Notes: generated from the sequence alone by a model not told the origin. A stretch of 64,000 bases of DNA from Paracoccus tibetensis (GCF_900102505.1 NZ_FMVT01000005.1:186001-250000); one strand, 5' to 3'. Positions 37,360-46,579 are shown, counted from the first letter of the stretch. Translations and numbers: made by a program.

Positions 37360-38514
37360 TCAGGACAGGCTCATCACCGTCGCCTGCGTCATCGCGCCGA
37401 AGCCGTTGAAGCGGGTGTTGGTGACGGTGGAATAGGCGCCGGCGCCGTGGAAGATGACGAAGTCGCCCTCGGCGATGTCCTCGGGCAGGGCCATCTCGCC
37501 GGGCAGGCGGTCGACCGAATCGCAGGTCGGCCCGAAGAGGACGCGGCCGGCGCGCTCGCCCCCGCGTGGATTGCCCTGCGGGTCCAGCACCTCGATCCGA
37601 TCGATATTGCCGATGATCGGCAGCTCGGCCAGCCCACCATAGACCCCGTCGTTCAGGAACACATGCGCCCCGTCGCGCACGCCCTTCACACGGGTGATCA
37701 GCGCATAGGCGTCGGCGCAGAGACCGCGACCTGGCTCGCAGACCAGCGCCGGGCCGTCCTCGCCGAACATCTCGGTCGCCGTGTCCGCGATCTCCTGGAA
37801 GATCGTCGCGAGGTCAGGCTCGACCCCGACCACGCGGTGCGAGGGGAAGCCGCCGCCCACGTTCAGCCGCTGCGCCTTGACGCCGGCCATGTCGCAGATG
37901 TCCTTGGCCACGCGGATATAGCTCTCCCACGCGATCGGGTCGGTGCACTGCGTGCCCGGATGGAAGGTCAGCGAGGCGATGTAGCCGCGCTGCGCCACCT
38001 CGGCCAGCAGCTCGGCCGCCAGTTCGGGCGTGGCGCCGAACTTCGAGCCGAAATCATAGGCCGCGCCCAGCACGGGCAGCTTGAAGCGGGGCGAGATCTC
38101 TACCCCCTTGCCGTCCACCTCGGTCGGGACCTGCGCGAACAGCTTCTCCAGCTCGGACCGGCTGTCAACGGACCAGGCGCGGATGCCGGCCTTCACCGCA
38201 TGCGCGATCTCGGACTTGGAGCGGACCGGGTTGTGGTAGTGCCGCGCGGCATTCGGCGCGAGGCGGCCGATCAGGTCGATCTCGAAGGGTGAGGCGACGT
38301 CGAAGCCGCGCACGCCGGCGGCGACGAGGTTCTGGATCACCGCCTCCTCGGGGTTCGACTTCACGGCATAGGTGACAAGCCCCGGAAATCCCTCGAGGAA
38401 CTGTCGCGCACGGTCCTGAAGGACCGTCGGTGCGAAGACCATGACGGGATGTTCGGGCGCAAGGTGGCGGATGATGTCGGCCGGATTGTCCCAAACGGTC
38501 TTGTGCTGTCCCAT
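37360..38514 (-). CDS. Ornithine/lysine decarboxylase (fold III, PLP)
   Basis: A 384-residue alanine-racemase-fold decarboxylase making putrescine (or cadaverine). PLP lysine is in LVTYAVKSNPEEAVI, glycine-rich phosphate loop in LNVGGGFPSH, ECEPGR-like ALVCEPGRGLCADA, and the partner-subunit active-site segment RVLFGPTCDSVDRL typical of ornithine-type enzymes. It is not the meso-DAP decarboxylase LysA. The AsnC-type regulator is divergent. A ~130-nt AT-rich leader precedes it. With the agmatinase at 13.2 kb it gives two routes to putrescine. Confidence 0.9.
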   Translation of the reverse strand: MGQHKTVWDNPADIIRHLAPEHPVMVFAPTVLQDRARQFLEGFPGLVTYAVKSNPEEAVIQNLVAAGVRGFDVASPFEIDLIGRLAPNAARHYHNPVRSKSEIAHAVKAGIRAWSVDSRSELEKLFAQVPTEVDGKGVEISPRFKLPVLGAAYDFGSKFGATPELAAELLAEVAQRGYIASLTFHPGTQCTDPIAWESYIRVAKDICDMAGVKAQRLNVGGGFPSHRVVGVEPDLATIFQEIADTATEMFGEDGPALVCEPGRGLCADAYALITRVKGVRDGAHVFLNDGVYGGLAELPIIGNIDRIEVLDPQGNPRGGERAGRVLFGPTCDSVDRLPGEMALPEDIAEGDFVIFHGAGAYSTVTNTRFNGFGAMTQATVMSLS

Positions 38515-38581
38515 TGCGGTCCTTTCGCGCGAATAGGTGAGGGATCGGGTGGAAACCTAGAATGGCGCTTTTGGGTTTCGA

Positions 38582-38652
38582 TTTCACCGATGAAAAGGGA
38601 TGATTTGCAGCCTCACGCGGTTATTATGCCAAGTATGATGTCATTTTGACGA
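38582..38652 (-). promoter_or_regulatory. Promoter and leader hairpin of the decarboxylase gene
   Basis: On the minus strand TCGTCA (38647-38652) and CATAAT (38623-38628) with 18-bp spacing form a plausible promoter. Downstream in the leader is the hairpin TTTCA-TCGG-TGAAA (38582-38595). The promoter overlaps the 5' end of the divergent AsnC gene. The Rfam speF element is known upstream of alphaproteobacterial ornithine decarboxylases, but I cannot confirm it by eye. Confidence 0.4.
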
Positions 38653-38663
38653 AAGCCTTGCCC

Positions 38664-39095
38664 GTGGACGATCTGGACCGCAACATTCTGGCGCAGCTGA
38701 GCGGGGATGCCCGCATGTCCGTCGCTGTGCTTGCGCGCAAGCTGAAGGTCGCGCGGTCCACAGTGCAGGCCCGGCTGGAGCGGCTGGAGGGCAGCGGCGC
38801 CATCGCCGGCTACACGCTGCGGCTTGGCGAGGGGGCGCAGCGCGGGCGCATCCGGGCCAGCGTCATGCTGGGGATCGAGCCGCGCAGCCTGCCCGCGATC
38901 CTCGCCCGGCTGAAGGTCCTGCCGCAGGTCGAGCGCATCCACACGACCAGCGGCCGCGTGGACCTGCTGCTGCAGATCGCCGCCGGCTCGACGGCCGAAC
39001 TGGACGAGACGCTGGACCGCATCGGCGCCATCGACGGCGTGCGCTCGTCCGAGAGCCTGATCCACCTGTCGACCAAGCTGGACCGGGCGGTCTGA
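38664..39095 (+). CDS. Lrp/AsnC family transcriptional regulator
   Basis: A 143-residue regulator with N-terminal HTH (DDLDRNILAQLSGDARMSVA, LARKLKVARSTVQARLERLE) and RAM domain (QVERIHTTSGRVDLLLQIA). I choose the GTG at 38664, which begins directly with the family's DDLDR motif and has GAAAG 8 nt upstream; a TTG at 38646 would add six residues. Divergent from the decarboxylase gene, which is its likely target by position. Third Lrp-type protein in this window. Confidence 0.85.
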   Translation: MDDLDRNILAQLSGDARMSVAVLARKLKVARSTVQARLERLEGSGAIAGYTLRLGEGAQRGRIRASVMLGIEPRSLPAILARLKVLPQVERIHTTSGRVDLLLQIAAGSTAELDETLDRIGAIDGVRSSESLIHLSTKLDRAV

Positions 39096-39174
39096 TTACG
39101 GATTAACATTCGCCATGTTGCCTTTTGTTGGTCCGGGGCGCCACCATGGGCCATCATGCCAAGGGGAGGTTGCC

Positions 39175-39528
39175 ATGACCTATTACACCGGATTCGTTCT
39201 GGCCGTGCCGGCCGAGAACAAGCAGTCCTATGCCGACCACGCCACCGCCACCTGGCCGCTGTTCAAGCGGCTCGGCGCGCTTCGGATGGTCGAATGCTGG
39301 GGCGAGGACGTGCCGCACGGCCAGAACACCGACTTCTACCGCGCCACGCAGGCGACCGAGGACGAGGTGCCGATGTTCTCGTGGATCGAGTGGCCTGACC
39401 GGCAGACCGCCGACGCGGCCTGGGCCAAGATGATGGAGGACCCGGACATGCAGGGCATGGGCGAGATGCCCTTCGACGGCAAGCGGATGTTCTGGGGGGG
39501 CTTCTCGCCGCTGGTGGACGAGAGCTGA
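39175..39528 (+). CDS. DUF1428 family protein
   Basis: A 117-residue protein with a ferredoxin-like (dimeric alpha/beta barrel) fold. It starts MTYYTGFVLAVPAENKQSYA and contains FKRLGALRMVECWGEDVPHG, WIEWPDRQTADAAWAKMM and ends GKRMFWGGFSPLV, the DUF1428 landmarks. SD GGGGAGG lies 8 nt before ATG 39175. Function unknown; related proteins often respond to osmotic or oxidative stress. Stands alone upstream of valS. Confidence 0.93.
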   Translation: MTYYTGFVLAVPAENKQSYADHATATWPLFKRLGALRMVECWGEDVPHGQNTDFYRATQATEDEVPMFSWIEWPDRQTADAAWAKMMEDPDMQGMGEMPFDGKRMFWGGFSPLVDES

Positions 39529-39590
39529 CTGCGCTTGGCCTTGCCCGCGGCTTTCGCTAATCCATCCCCCGAGCGATGGGGATGACAGCG

Positions 39591-42500
39591 ATGACGATGG
39601 ACAAGAGCTTTGACGCGACGGCCGCCGAGGCCCGGATCAGCGCCGAGTGGGAACGCACCGGCGCCTTCCGCGCTGGCGCCAACGCCTCGCGCGCCGAGAC
39701 CTTCACGGTGATGATCCCGCCGCCGAACGTCACCGGCAGCCTTCACATCGGCCACGCCTTCAACAACACGCTGCAGGACATCCTGGTCCGCTGGCACCGG
39801 ATGCGCGGCTTCGACACTTTGTGGCAGCCTGGGCAAGACCATGCGGGCATCGCGACGCAGATGGTGGTCGAGCGGCGCATGGCCGAACGGGGCGAGCCGA
39901 ACCGCCGCGAGATCGGGCGTGAGGCCTTCACCCAGAAGATCTGGGACTGGAAGCGCGAGTCGGGCGACACGATCATCGGGCAACTCAAGCGGCTCGGCGC
40001 CTCCTGCGATTGGGACCGCAACGCCTTCACCATGTCCGGCGCCCCTGGCGCGCCCTCGGGCGAGGAGGGCAACTTCCACGACGCGGTGATCCGGGTCTTC
40101 GTGGATCTCTACAACAAGGGCATTATCTATCGCGGCAAGCGGCTGGTGAACTGGGACCCGCATTTCGAGACCGCAATCAGCGATCTGGAGGTCGAGAACC
40201 GCGAGGTGCCCGGCCATATGTGGCACTTCAAGTATCCCCTCGCCGGCGGCGAGACCTATGAATATGTCGAGCGCGACGCGGACGGCAACGTCACCCTGCG
40301 CGAGACCCGCGACTACATCGCCATCGCCACCACGCGGCCAGAAACGATGCTGGGCGACGGCGCGGTGGCCGTGCATCCCGCGGACGCGCGCTACGCGCCC
40401 ATCGTCGGCAAGCTCTGCGAGATCCCGGTCGGGCCGAAGGAGCATCGCCGCCTCATCCCGATCATCACGGACGAGTATCCCGATCCGAACTTCGGCTCGG
40501 GCGCGGTGAAGATCACCGGGGCGCATGACTTCAACGACTACGGCGTCGCGACCCGCAACGCCATTCCGCTCTACGCGCTGATGGACGGCAAGGCGCGGAT
40601 GCGCGAGGACGGGCTCTCCTATGCCGAAAGCACCGAGGTTGCCGGCCGTGCCGCGAGGGGCGAGGATGTGGGCGATGTGTCGGGCGTGAACCTTGTCCCC
40701 GAGGAGCTGCGCGGCCTCGACCGGCTGGAGGCGCGCCGCCGCGTGGTCGATCAGATCACCGCCGAGGGCCTTGCCGTCACCTATCTCCACAAGGAGATCG
40801 AGCCCGAGACCGGCGCCGAGCACCTCGAGCGCCGCCCGCTGGTCGAGCAAAAGCCGATCATGCAGCCCTTTGGCGACCGCTCGGGCGTGGTGATCGAGCC
40901 AATGCTGACTGCCCAGTGGTTCGTCGACACGGCCCGCATCGTCGGCCCCGCGCTGGATGCGGTCCGGACGGGGCGCACCCAGATCCTGCCCGAGCAGCAC
41001 CGCAAGGTCTATTTCAACTGGCTCGAGAACATCGAGCCCTGGACCATCAGCCGCCAGCTCTGGTGGGGCCACCAGATCCCGGTCTGGTACGGCCTCGATC
41101 TGCGCGCCGAGGCCTTCCGCGATGACGAAGGCGACGGAGCCCTCGACGAGGTCGAGCTGTTCCGCCTGCTGGAGGGCGGTCTTGTCCATGCCGGCGAGAT
41201 CCAGCATTGCGCCGCCGGCTATGCCGAGGTGGAGGCGCATTTCCAGGACACCATCGCCGGCCTGCCGCAGCCCCTGGAGGTCAGCCGCGTGGTCGAGGCT
41301 TCCGACCGCGAGGCGGCCGTCGAGATGTTGGCCCGCGCGCTGGCCGACTACAACCTGACGCAGGACCCGACGCATCTGGTCTATCCGGTCTGGCGCGATC
41401 CGGACGTGCTGGACACGTGGTTCTCGTCGGGCCTCTGGCCCATCGGCACGCTCGGCTGGCCGGAACCCACGCCCGAGTTGCAGCGCTACTTCCCGACCGA
41501 CGTGCTGGTCACCGGCTTCGACATCATCTTCTTCTGGGTCGCCCGGATGATGATGATGCAGCTCGAGGTCGTGGGCGATGTCCCCTTCCGCACCGTCTAT
41601 GTCCACGGCCTCGTGCGGGACGAGAAGGGCGCAAAGATGTCGAAGTCCAAGGGCAACGTCATCGACCCGCTGACGCTGGTAGACGAATACGGCGCCGATG
41701 CGCTGCGCTTCACCTTGACCTCGATGGCGGCGATGGGCCGCGATCCGAAGCTGGGCCCGAAGCATGTCGAGGTGAACCGCAACTTCGTCACCAAGATCTG
41801 GAACGCCACCCGCTTCGCCGAGATGAACGGTGTGCGCGGCGGCGGCGCCCTGCCCGCCCCCAGCCACACCGTGAACCGCTGGATCATCGGCGAGGTCGCG
41901 CGCATCCGCCAAGCGACGGACGAGGCGCTGGACAGCTACCGCTTCAACGACGCGGCGGGGGGTCTCTATGCCTTTGTCTGGGGCAAAGTCTGCGACTGGT
42001 ATGTGGAATTCGCCAAGCCGCTCTTCGATGGCGCGCACGCCGACGAGACGCGGGCGACGATGGGCTGGGTTCTGGACCAGTGCTACCTCATGCTGCACCC
42101 GATCATGCCCTTCGTTACCGAAGAGCTGTGGGCGCTGACCGGCGCGCGGTCCAAGATGCTGGTCCACGGCGACTGGCCGACCTATGGGTCCGAGCTGATC
42201 GACGCGGATGCCGACCGGCAGATGAACTGGGTGATCGCGCTGATCGAGGCGGTGCGTTCCGCCCGTGCGCAGATGGGCGTGCCGGCAGGCGCGAAGCTGG
42301 ACCTCATCGTCACCGAGGCGGACCCGGCGGCGCGCGCGGCGCTCGCGGCGAACGGTCCCCTGATCGAGCGGCTGGCGCGGGTGAACCCTGCGCTGGACGG
42401 CGTTGCGGGTCGCGGCATGATCGCGGTCTCGGCGCCCGGCGCATCCTTCGCGCTGCCAATCGGGGACGTGATCAACGTCAAGGCCGAGACGGCGCGGCTG

Positions 42501-42680
42501 CAAAAGCAGCTGGGCAAGGGCGAAAAGGACGCTGAGGGGCTGGCAAAGCGCCTTGGGAACCCCAAATTCGTCGAGAATGCCGAGCCGGAGGTGATCGAGG
42601 AGACGCAGGCCAAGCTTGCGGCGCTTCAGGACGATCTGGCGCGGCTGCGGGCGGCGCTGGCGCAGCTGGCGGCGATGTGA
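39591..42680 (+). CDS. valS: Valyl-tRNA synthetase
   Basis: A class I aminoacyl-tRNA synthetase of about 1030 residues. HIGH motif in [18 protein letters not shown], a connective-peptide editing domain (about 190-340, [20 protein letters not shown]), KMSKS in [14 protein letters not shown], the anticodon-binding domain, and a C-terminal coiled coil ([20 protein letters not shown]). Start candidates are 39576, 39591 and 39597; I prefer 39591, with GGGGA 8 nt before it. The enzyme is longer than E. coli ValS (951), the extra sequence being in the editing region. Confidence 0.97.
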   Translation: MTMDKSFDATAAEARISAEWERTGAFRAGANASRAETFTVMIPPPNVTGSLHIGHAFNNTLQDILVRWHRMRGFDTLWQPGQDHAGIATQMVVERRMAERGEPNRREIGREAFTQKIWDWKRESGDTIIGQLKRLGASCDWDRNAFTMSGAPGAPSGEEGNFHDAVIRVFVDLYNKGIIYRGKRLVNWDPHFETAISDLEVENREVPGHMWHFKYPLAGGETYEYVERDADGNVTLRETRDYIAIATTRPETMLGDGAVAVHPADARYAPIVGKLCEIPVGPKEHRRLIPIITDEYPDPNFGSGAVKITGAHDFNDYGVATRNAIPLYALMDGKARMREDGLSYAESTEVAGRAARGEDVGDVSGVNLVPEELRGLDRLEARRRVVDQITAEGLAVTYLHKEIEPETGAEHLERRPLVEQKPIMQPFGDRSGVVIEPMLTAQWFVDTARIVGPALDAVRTGRTQILPEQHRKVYFNWLENIEPWTISRQLWWGHQIPVWYGLDLRAEAFRDDEGDGALDEVELFRLLEGGLVHAGEIQHCAAGYAEVEAHFQDTIAGLPQPLEVSRVVEASDREAAVEMLARALADYNLTQDPTHLVYPVWRDPDVLDTWFSSGLWPIGTLGWPEPTPELQRYFPTDVLVTGFDIIFFWVARMMMMQLEVVGDVPFRTVYVHGLVRDEKGAKMSKSKGNVIDPLTLVDEYGADALRFTLTSMAAMGRDPKLGPKHVEVNRNFVTKIWNATRFAEMNGVRGGGALPAPSHTVNRWIIGEVARIRQATDEALDSYRFNDAAGGLYAFVWGKVCDWYVEFAKPLFDGAHADETRATMGWVLDQCYLMLHPIMPFVTEELWALTGARSKMLVHGDWPTYGSELIDADADRQMNWVIALIEAVRSARAQMGVPAGAKLDLIVTEADPAARAALAANGPLIERLARVNPALDGVAGRGMIAVSAPGASFALPIGDVINVKAETARLQKQLGKGEKDAEGLAKRLGNPKFVENAEPEVIEETQAKLAALQDDLARLRAALAQLAAM

Positions 42681-42718
42681 GCTGGACCTGCCCACGGCGC
42701 TTCTGGCGCGGGTGTCGT

Positions 42719-42740
42719 GGGTATTTGGGCAACGAAGAAG
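42719..42740 (+). repeat. Repeat element tail, copy 6 (forms the 5' end of the DUF1992 gene)
   Basis: GGGTATTTGGGCAACGAAGA then AG is immediately followed by ATG 42741. The GAAGAAG end of the repeat is the only SD-like sequence for that start. Confidence 0.75.
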
Positions 42741-43064
42741 ATGCGGTGGGTTGAACGGATTGCCGAGCGGATGATGCTGAAGGCCCGTGCCGAGGGGAAG
42801 CTTTCGGGGCTGGAGGGCGAGGGCAAGCCCCTGCCCGACCGGCCGGTGGAGCGGGACGCGACGGCGGCCGGTTTTCGCATCATGGCACAGGCGGGGGTGC
42901 TGCCCGAGGAGATCGTGCTGAAGAAGCAGGTCATCGCCACGCAGGAGCGGCTGGCCGGCCTGCCCGAGGGGCCGGAGCGAACGGCGCTGCTGGCCGAGAT
43001 CGCGCGGCTTCAGATGCGCCAGTCCATCGCCGAGGAGGCCAGGCGGCGCTTCATGCGCGACTGA
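42741..43064 (+). CDS. DUF1992 (DnaJ-homologue subfamily C28-like) protein
   Basis: A 107-residue protein starting MRWVERIAERMMLKARAEGK with the family motif GLEGEGKPLPDRPVERDATA and GFRIMAQAGVLPEEI. DUF1992 is found in small bacterial proteins and in eukaryotic DNAJC28; function unknown. I start at ATG 42741; a GTG at 42717 would translate the repeat element (MGIWATKK) and is unlikely. It lies 60 bp after valS and may be co-transcribed. Ends 9 bp from the convergent aminotransferase gene. Confidence 0.85.
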   Translation: MRWVERIAERMMLKARAEGKLSGLEGEGKPLPDRPVERDATAAGFRIMAQAGVLPEEIVLKKQVIATQERLAGLPEGPERTALLAEIARLQMRQSIAEEARRRFMRD

Positions 43065-43073
43065 TGCGGGGTC

Positions 43074-44168
43074 TCAGAGCCGCGCGAGGGCGCGGGGCAG
43101 CGCCTCGGCCAGGATGTCCAGCTCGGGGCCGGGGCCGCAACTGATGCGGATGCAGCGGTCGAGCGGGGCCGCGCCGGGCATGCGGACGAAGACGCCCTCG
43201 GCCTCGAGCGCGGCGACGAGGGCGCGGGACCGGGCGCCGTCGCCCCCGGCATCGAGCGCCACGAAGTTCGTCGCCGAGGGCAGAGGCGTCAGCCCGTTCG
43301 CGGCGCCGATCTTGGCGATCCTGTCGCGGGCGGCGGCGACCTCGGCCACGACATGCGCGAGCCAGCCCTGGTCCTGAAGCGCCGCAAGCGCCCCGGCCTG
43401 CGCGATCCGGTTGACGCCGAAATGGTTGCGGAGCCGGTCGAAGGCCGCGATCAGGTCGGGCGCGCCGATGGCATAGCCGATCCGCGCCCCGGCGAGGCCG
43501 TAGGCCTTGGAGAAGGTCCGCATCCGGATGACGCGGGGATCCTCGGGCGCAATGCGCGGCAGCGCGCTTGCCGGGGCAAACTCGGCATAGGCCTCGTCCA
43601 GGACCAGAAGGCACTCCGGCGGCAGGCGGTCCAGCATGGCCTCGATCACCGCGCCCGGGTGCCAACTGCCCATCGGGTTGTCGGGATTGGCGAGATAGAC
43701 GAGACGGGCGCTGACGGCGCGGGTGCGGTCCAGCAGGGCGTCCGGGTCCTCGGCGTCGTTCCGGTAGGGCACCTTGTGCAGGAGGCCGCCGCTGCCGGCG
43801 ACGTGGAAGTTGAAGGTCGGGTAGGCGCCCTCGGAAGTGACCACCGCATCCCCCGGCGCCACCGTCAGCCGCACCAGCGTGCCGAGGAGCCCGTCGATCC
43901 CCTCGCCCACCATGATGTTCTCGGGCGCGGCGCCGTGATGATCGGCCAGCGCCTGCGTCAGCTCGAAGCTGGTCGGGTCGGCATATTGCCAGACCTGCCC
44001 CACCGCCTCGCGCATCGCACGGGCCGCGAGGGGGCTGGGACCGAAACCGCTCTCGTTCGCCCCGAGCCGTGCGGCGAAGGCCGCGCCGCTCCGGCGCTCG
44101 ATCGTCTCGGGCCCGACGAAGGGGACGGTGGCGGGAAGGGCGGCGGGGATGGGGGCGAGGCGCGTCAT
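43074..44168 (-). CDS. PLP-dependent aminotransferase (HisC-like)
   Basis: A 364-residue fold-I aminotransferase. PLP lysine in RTFSKAYGLAGARIGYAIG, aspartate in VLDEAYAEF, NPDNPMGSW and C-terminal RISCGPGPEL with the substrate-binding Arg. It resembles histidinol-phosphate aminotransferase but its N-terminus (PATVPFVGPETIERRSG, LGANESGFGPS) belongs to a side group often annotated only as pyridoxal phosphate-dependent aminotransferase. No his genes are nearby, so I give no symbol. It marks the left boundary of the accessory region. Confidence 0.88.
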   Translation of the reverse strand: MTRLAPIPAALPATVPFVGPETIERRSGAAFAARLGANESGFGPSPLAARAMREAVGQVWQYADPTSFELTQALADHHGAAPENIMVGEGIDGLLGTLVRLTVAPGDAVVTSEGAYPTFNFHVAGSGGLLHKVPYRNDAEDPDALLDRTRAVSARLVYLANPDNPMGSWHPGAVIEAMLDRLPPECLLVLDEAYAEFAPASALPRIAPEDPRVIRMRTFSKAYGLAGARIGYAIGAPDLIAAFDRLRNHFGVNRIAQAGALAALQDQGWLAHVVAEVAAARDRIAKIGAANGLTPLPSATNFVALDAGGDGARSRALVAALEAEGVFVRMPGAAPLDRCIRISCGPGPELDILAEALPRALARL

Positions 44169-44248
44169 GGGCAGAACTTGCACCGGAGGCGGCGCGCCCG
44201 CAAGCGGGTGGCGCTTGGTGGTCAGGTCAGGGGCGCGCAGCGCGCGAG

Positions 44249-44361
44249 GCTCTCGAGCCCGAGGAGATCGTTGCGAAACTGCGGCAAGTGGGTGCGTCTT
44301 CGCAAGACCGATCGGGCCCGAGGCGGTGCGCTCGATCGGCGTCGCTATGCGCGGTGGCGGG
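44249..44361 (+). pseudogene. Decayed IS3-family transposase OrfA fragment
   Basis: One frame gives ALEPEEIVAKLRQV (44249-44290), the N-terminal HTH of IS3-group OrfA (family form PEEIVAKLRQV). The next frame gives PEAVRSIGV (about 44317-44345), matching family xEAVRSIGVTEVTYYRWR, and the third gives YARWR. The order is right, but frames shift and the region is shortened, so only a dead remnant remains. No OrfB or terminal inverted repeats were found. Confidence 0.65.
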
Positions 44362-44542
44362 ATGCCTGCACCAACTCCGCCTCTGGAACGGAGGGCTGAC
44401 TGCGACCGACCGAACTCCGCCGGTTCTGAAGGCAGCGCTCGACCATGCGGCGGGCCGCAGTCGGCGACACGCCCATCTCTTCGCAATTGTGCAGGATCAG
44501 CCGCGTGACTTCTTCGTCTGTTCGCGCGAGATCTCGTTCCAC
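44345..44542 (-). CDS. Hypothetical 65-residue protein
   Basis: A frame from GTG 44542 begins MERDLARTDEEVTRLILHNC and continues EEMGVSPTAARRMVERCLQ, an amphipathic helical protein with two Cys. SD AAAGGA lies 7-8 nt upstream. The last residues (EAELVQASRHRA) are antisense to the IS3 remnant, so its C-terminus may have been created by that insertion. No family recognised. It is 66 bp downstream of the DUF982 gene on the same strand. Confidence 0.5.
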   Translation of the reverse strand: MERDLARTDEEVTRLILHNCEEMGVSPTAARRMVERCLQNRRSSVGRSQPSVPEAELVQASRHRA

Positions 44543-44608
44543 GGGTCATCCTTTCGATGTCAGGGTGCAGCAACCAGGCCAAGGGCGCTGGCTGCTGAAG
44601 GCTTGGTT

Positions 44609-44890
44609 CTAGGTCCCGACCGCGACGACCACCCGGGGCATGGGGGCCTGGCTCTCCGGCAGGAGGCCGGCGGTCCGTGCGGCGAGGGCGAAGGCCTGCC
44701 GCGCCGCTCCGACGGATGTCATGCATTCCATCGCAGCTTCGACATGGTTCAGGGCGCGGTCGCGGCTGCGATCTGCCACCGGCCACCTCTTGCGCAACCA
44801 GTGGCGCGCCTGCTCGGCCGTCGTGATTTTCTGCGTCGCGCCATCCGGCGAGACGACCAGGACCAGGGGTTTTCCCCAGTTGATTTCCAT
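44609..44890 (-). CDS. DUF982 domain protein
   Basis: A 93-residue protein starting MEINWGKPLVLVVSPDGATQ with ITTAEQARHWLRKRWPVADR and AMECMTSVGAARQAFALAAR. This is the DUF982 layout (a short beta hairpin then helices), common in multiple copies in Rhizobiales and Rhodobacterales, frequently on plasmids and islands. Function unknown. I use ATG 44890, where family similarity begins; a longer start at 44950 is possible. Neighbours are also small and of unknown function. Confidence 0.82.
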   Translation of the reverse strand: MEINWGKPLVLVVSPDGATQKITTAEQARHWLRKRWPVADRSRDRALNHVEAAMECMTSVGAARQAFALAARTAGLLPESQAPMPRVVVAVGT

Positions 44891-45054
44891 CAAGTGAATT
44901 CTCTTTCGTAGTGAGGCATGCCGATGCAGTGGCTGCGGATCGGCTGTCATCGGATGAGCCTGCCGCAGGGCGGACTCTTCCTCAGGGTTGCAGGTGTTCG
45001 GTTCGAGTAGCGCGGTGCGCCGGCGATTGCTGTGCGCGCGCTCCGGCGGGACGG

Positions 45055-45132
45055 TCAGGCCGCCGTGCAGCTTGCCGGCGCCATGCTGAGGTCTTGGGTC
45101 GCGCCGAACCGGGTCATGATAAGGGTGGCCAT
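45055..45132 (-). CDS. 25-residue peptide gene with structured leader
   Basis: ATG 45132 to TGA 45055 encodes MATLIMTRFGATQD, then LSMAPASCTAA, with one Cys five residues from the end and no obvious membrane helix. SD AAGGAA lies 8 nt before the ATG. A promoter and an 8-bp element complementary to the SD occur upstream. No homologue comes to mind. It could be a leader peptide, a RiPP-like precursor or chance; no maturation enzyme is adjacent. Confidence 0.4.
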   Translation of the reverse strand: MATLIMTRFGATQDLSMAPASCTAA

Positions 45133-45138
45133 CTGAAA

Positions 45139-45271
45139 TGTTCCTTGTTCAATGCCGCTCACAGGATGCAACGGCGCGGCAAAGCTGAAGATCGAGCGCT
45201 GAGCCGGAAGGAACAGGTTCAAGACAGATATATTGCACAGGTCATATAGGGCCTCATGCGGCAGATTGTAA
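45139..45271 (-). promoter_or_regulatory. Promoter and RBS-complementary leader of the 25-residue peptide gene
   Basis: On the minus strand TTACAA (45266-45271) and TATATG (45243-45248) with 17-bp spacing form a promoter. The resulting leader of about 100 nt holds TGTTCCTT (45208-45215), an exact complement of AAGGAACA (45139-45146), which contains the SD. An inner GCCGC/GCGGC pair (45154-45158, 45176-45180) would close the gap. Confidence 0.4.
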
Positions 45272-45314
45272 GGGCGGCAGACGCAGGTGCTGCATTCCGC
45301 CCTGCCGAGCGACC

Positions 45315-46349
45315 TCACGCGGCGCTGTCGCGCCGACGGGCGTCCGCGAACGAGACCAGGCGGTTCAGCTTGTCGTCCCACAGATGCAGGTTCACCGAGC
45401 GCAGGCTTTCCCAAAGCGTCAGCCGTTGCACGACAGCCAGATCCGCGTGATCGCGCAGGATCTCGGGCAGCCGGTAGAACGGGATGCGGCTGTATAGATG
45501 ATGGACGTGGTGGACGCCGATATTGGCGGACAGCCAGCGCAACGGCGCGGGCAGGACGTAATAGGACGAGCCGGCCAGCGCCGCGTGGTGCAGCTGCCAC
45601 GTTTCCGCCTCGGACCAGTGCGTCTCCTCGAACTGGTGCTGCACGTAGAACAGCCACATGCCAAGCGTGGCCGCGACGATGACCGTGGGCAGGTAGATGA
45701 GCAGCACGGGTTGCAGCCCGTCGAGCCAGATCATGACGGCCAGGAGAAGGGCGATCATCGCGTTGGTCCCCATCGCCGAGATCCAGTAGCGCCTGCCCGA
45801 CCGCATCAATCCAAGGGGAAGACGGTTCTGCAGCAGGAACAGATAGCTCGGCGCCAGTCCGAAGAGCACGAGAGGGTGGCGGTAGAGGCGATACATCAGC
45901 CGGCCGGTCCGGCTCCGGCCACGGTACTCATCGACCGTCAGCGTCATCACGTCCCCGATGCCGCGCTCGTCGAGGTTGCCATGCTGCGCGTGATGGATGG
46001 AATGCGTGCGGCGCCAGACGTCGTAGGGCGTCACGGTGAGAACCCCGAGACACCTTCCCACCCAGTCCTGCGCCTTGCGGCTGTGAAAGAACGACGCGTG
46101 GCCGCAGTCGTGCTGGATGCAGAATATCCGCACAAGGAAGAAGCCGTTCAGGATCGAGATCCCAAGCGTCAGCCAAGGGCTGATGGACAAGGCCGCCCAT
46201 GCCAGTCCCCAGAGCAGCGCGAAGGGCACGAGCGTCACGAGCAGCTCGAAGATGCTGCGCCGCGTCGAGGGCTCGCGATACTTCGCGAGGATCCGGACCC
46301 AGTCCTTGGCTGAACGGACCTGCGCCGCGGATGTATCGGAAGATGTCAT
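45315..46349 (-). CDS. Fatty acid desaturase (membrane di-iron)
   Basis: A 344-residue membrane enzyme that inserts a double bond into acyl chains of membrane lipids. Three histidine boxes: HDCGHASFF (about residue 80), HSIHHAQHG (about 117) and GVHHVHHLYSRIP (about 280), with HQFEETHW between. About four membrane segments (48-85 and 180-230). I use ATG 46349; a start at 46418 would add a basic 23-residue leader without homology. Membrane fluidity adjustment to cold or salt would fit its neighbour, the cation antiporter. Confidence 0.92.
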   Translation of the reverse strand: MTSSDTSAAQVRSAKDWVRILAKYREPSTRRSIFELLVTLVPFALLWGLAWAALSISPWLTLGISILNGFFLVRIFCIQHDCGHASFFHSRKAQDWVGRCLGVLTVTPYDVWRRTHSIHHAQHGNLDERGIGDVMTLTVDEYRGRSRTGRLMYRLYRHPLVLFGLAPSYLFLLQNRLPLGLMRSGRRYWISAMGTNAMIALLLAVMIWLDGLQPVLLIYLPTVIVAATLGMWLFYVQHQFEETHWSEAETWQLHHAALAGSSYYVLPAPLRWLSANIGVHHVHHLYSRIPFYRLPEILRDHADLAVVQRLTLWESLRSVNLHLWDDKLNRLVSFADARRRDSAA

Positions 46350-46579
46350 GATCACTGCCTCGGAGCTGGAGCCACGTACGCCCCTCGGCCCCCACGGCGT
46401 TAACTTGTGTTTCCTCATTTAGTGCAGCCGCGTTTGCCGAACAAGGCAGGGCAAGCGACGAAGGGCGAAAGTGCCGCGCCCCACGCGCATCGGCAGGCTC
46501 GCCCTCGCCATTGACGTGACTGCTGCGTCCTCAGTCTTCCTTTCATTGCCCCCGCGTCCGGGCGGACCGGCAGTCCCCG

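Noticed and set aside
44215..44231. Possible attachment-site copy of the tRNA-Arg 3' end (TTGGTG, then partial match)
   Set aside because: Only 12 of 17 positions match, which is compatible with chance; mentioned only as a weak hint.
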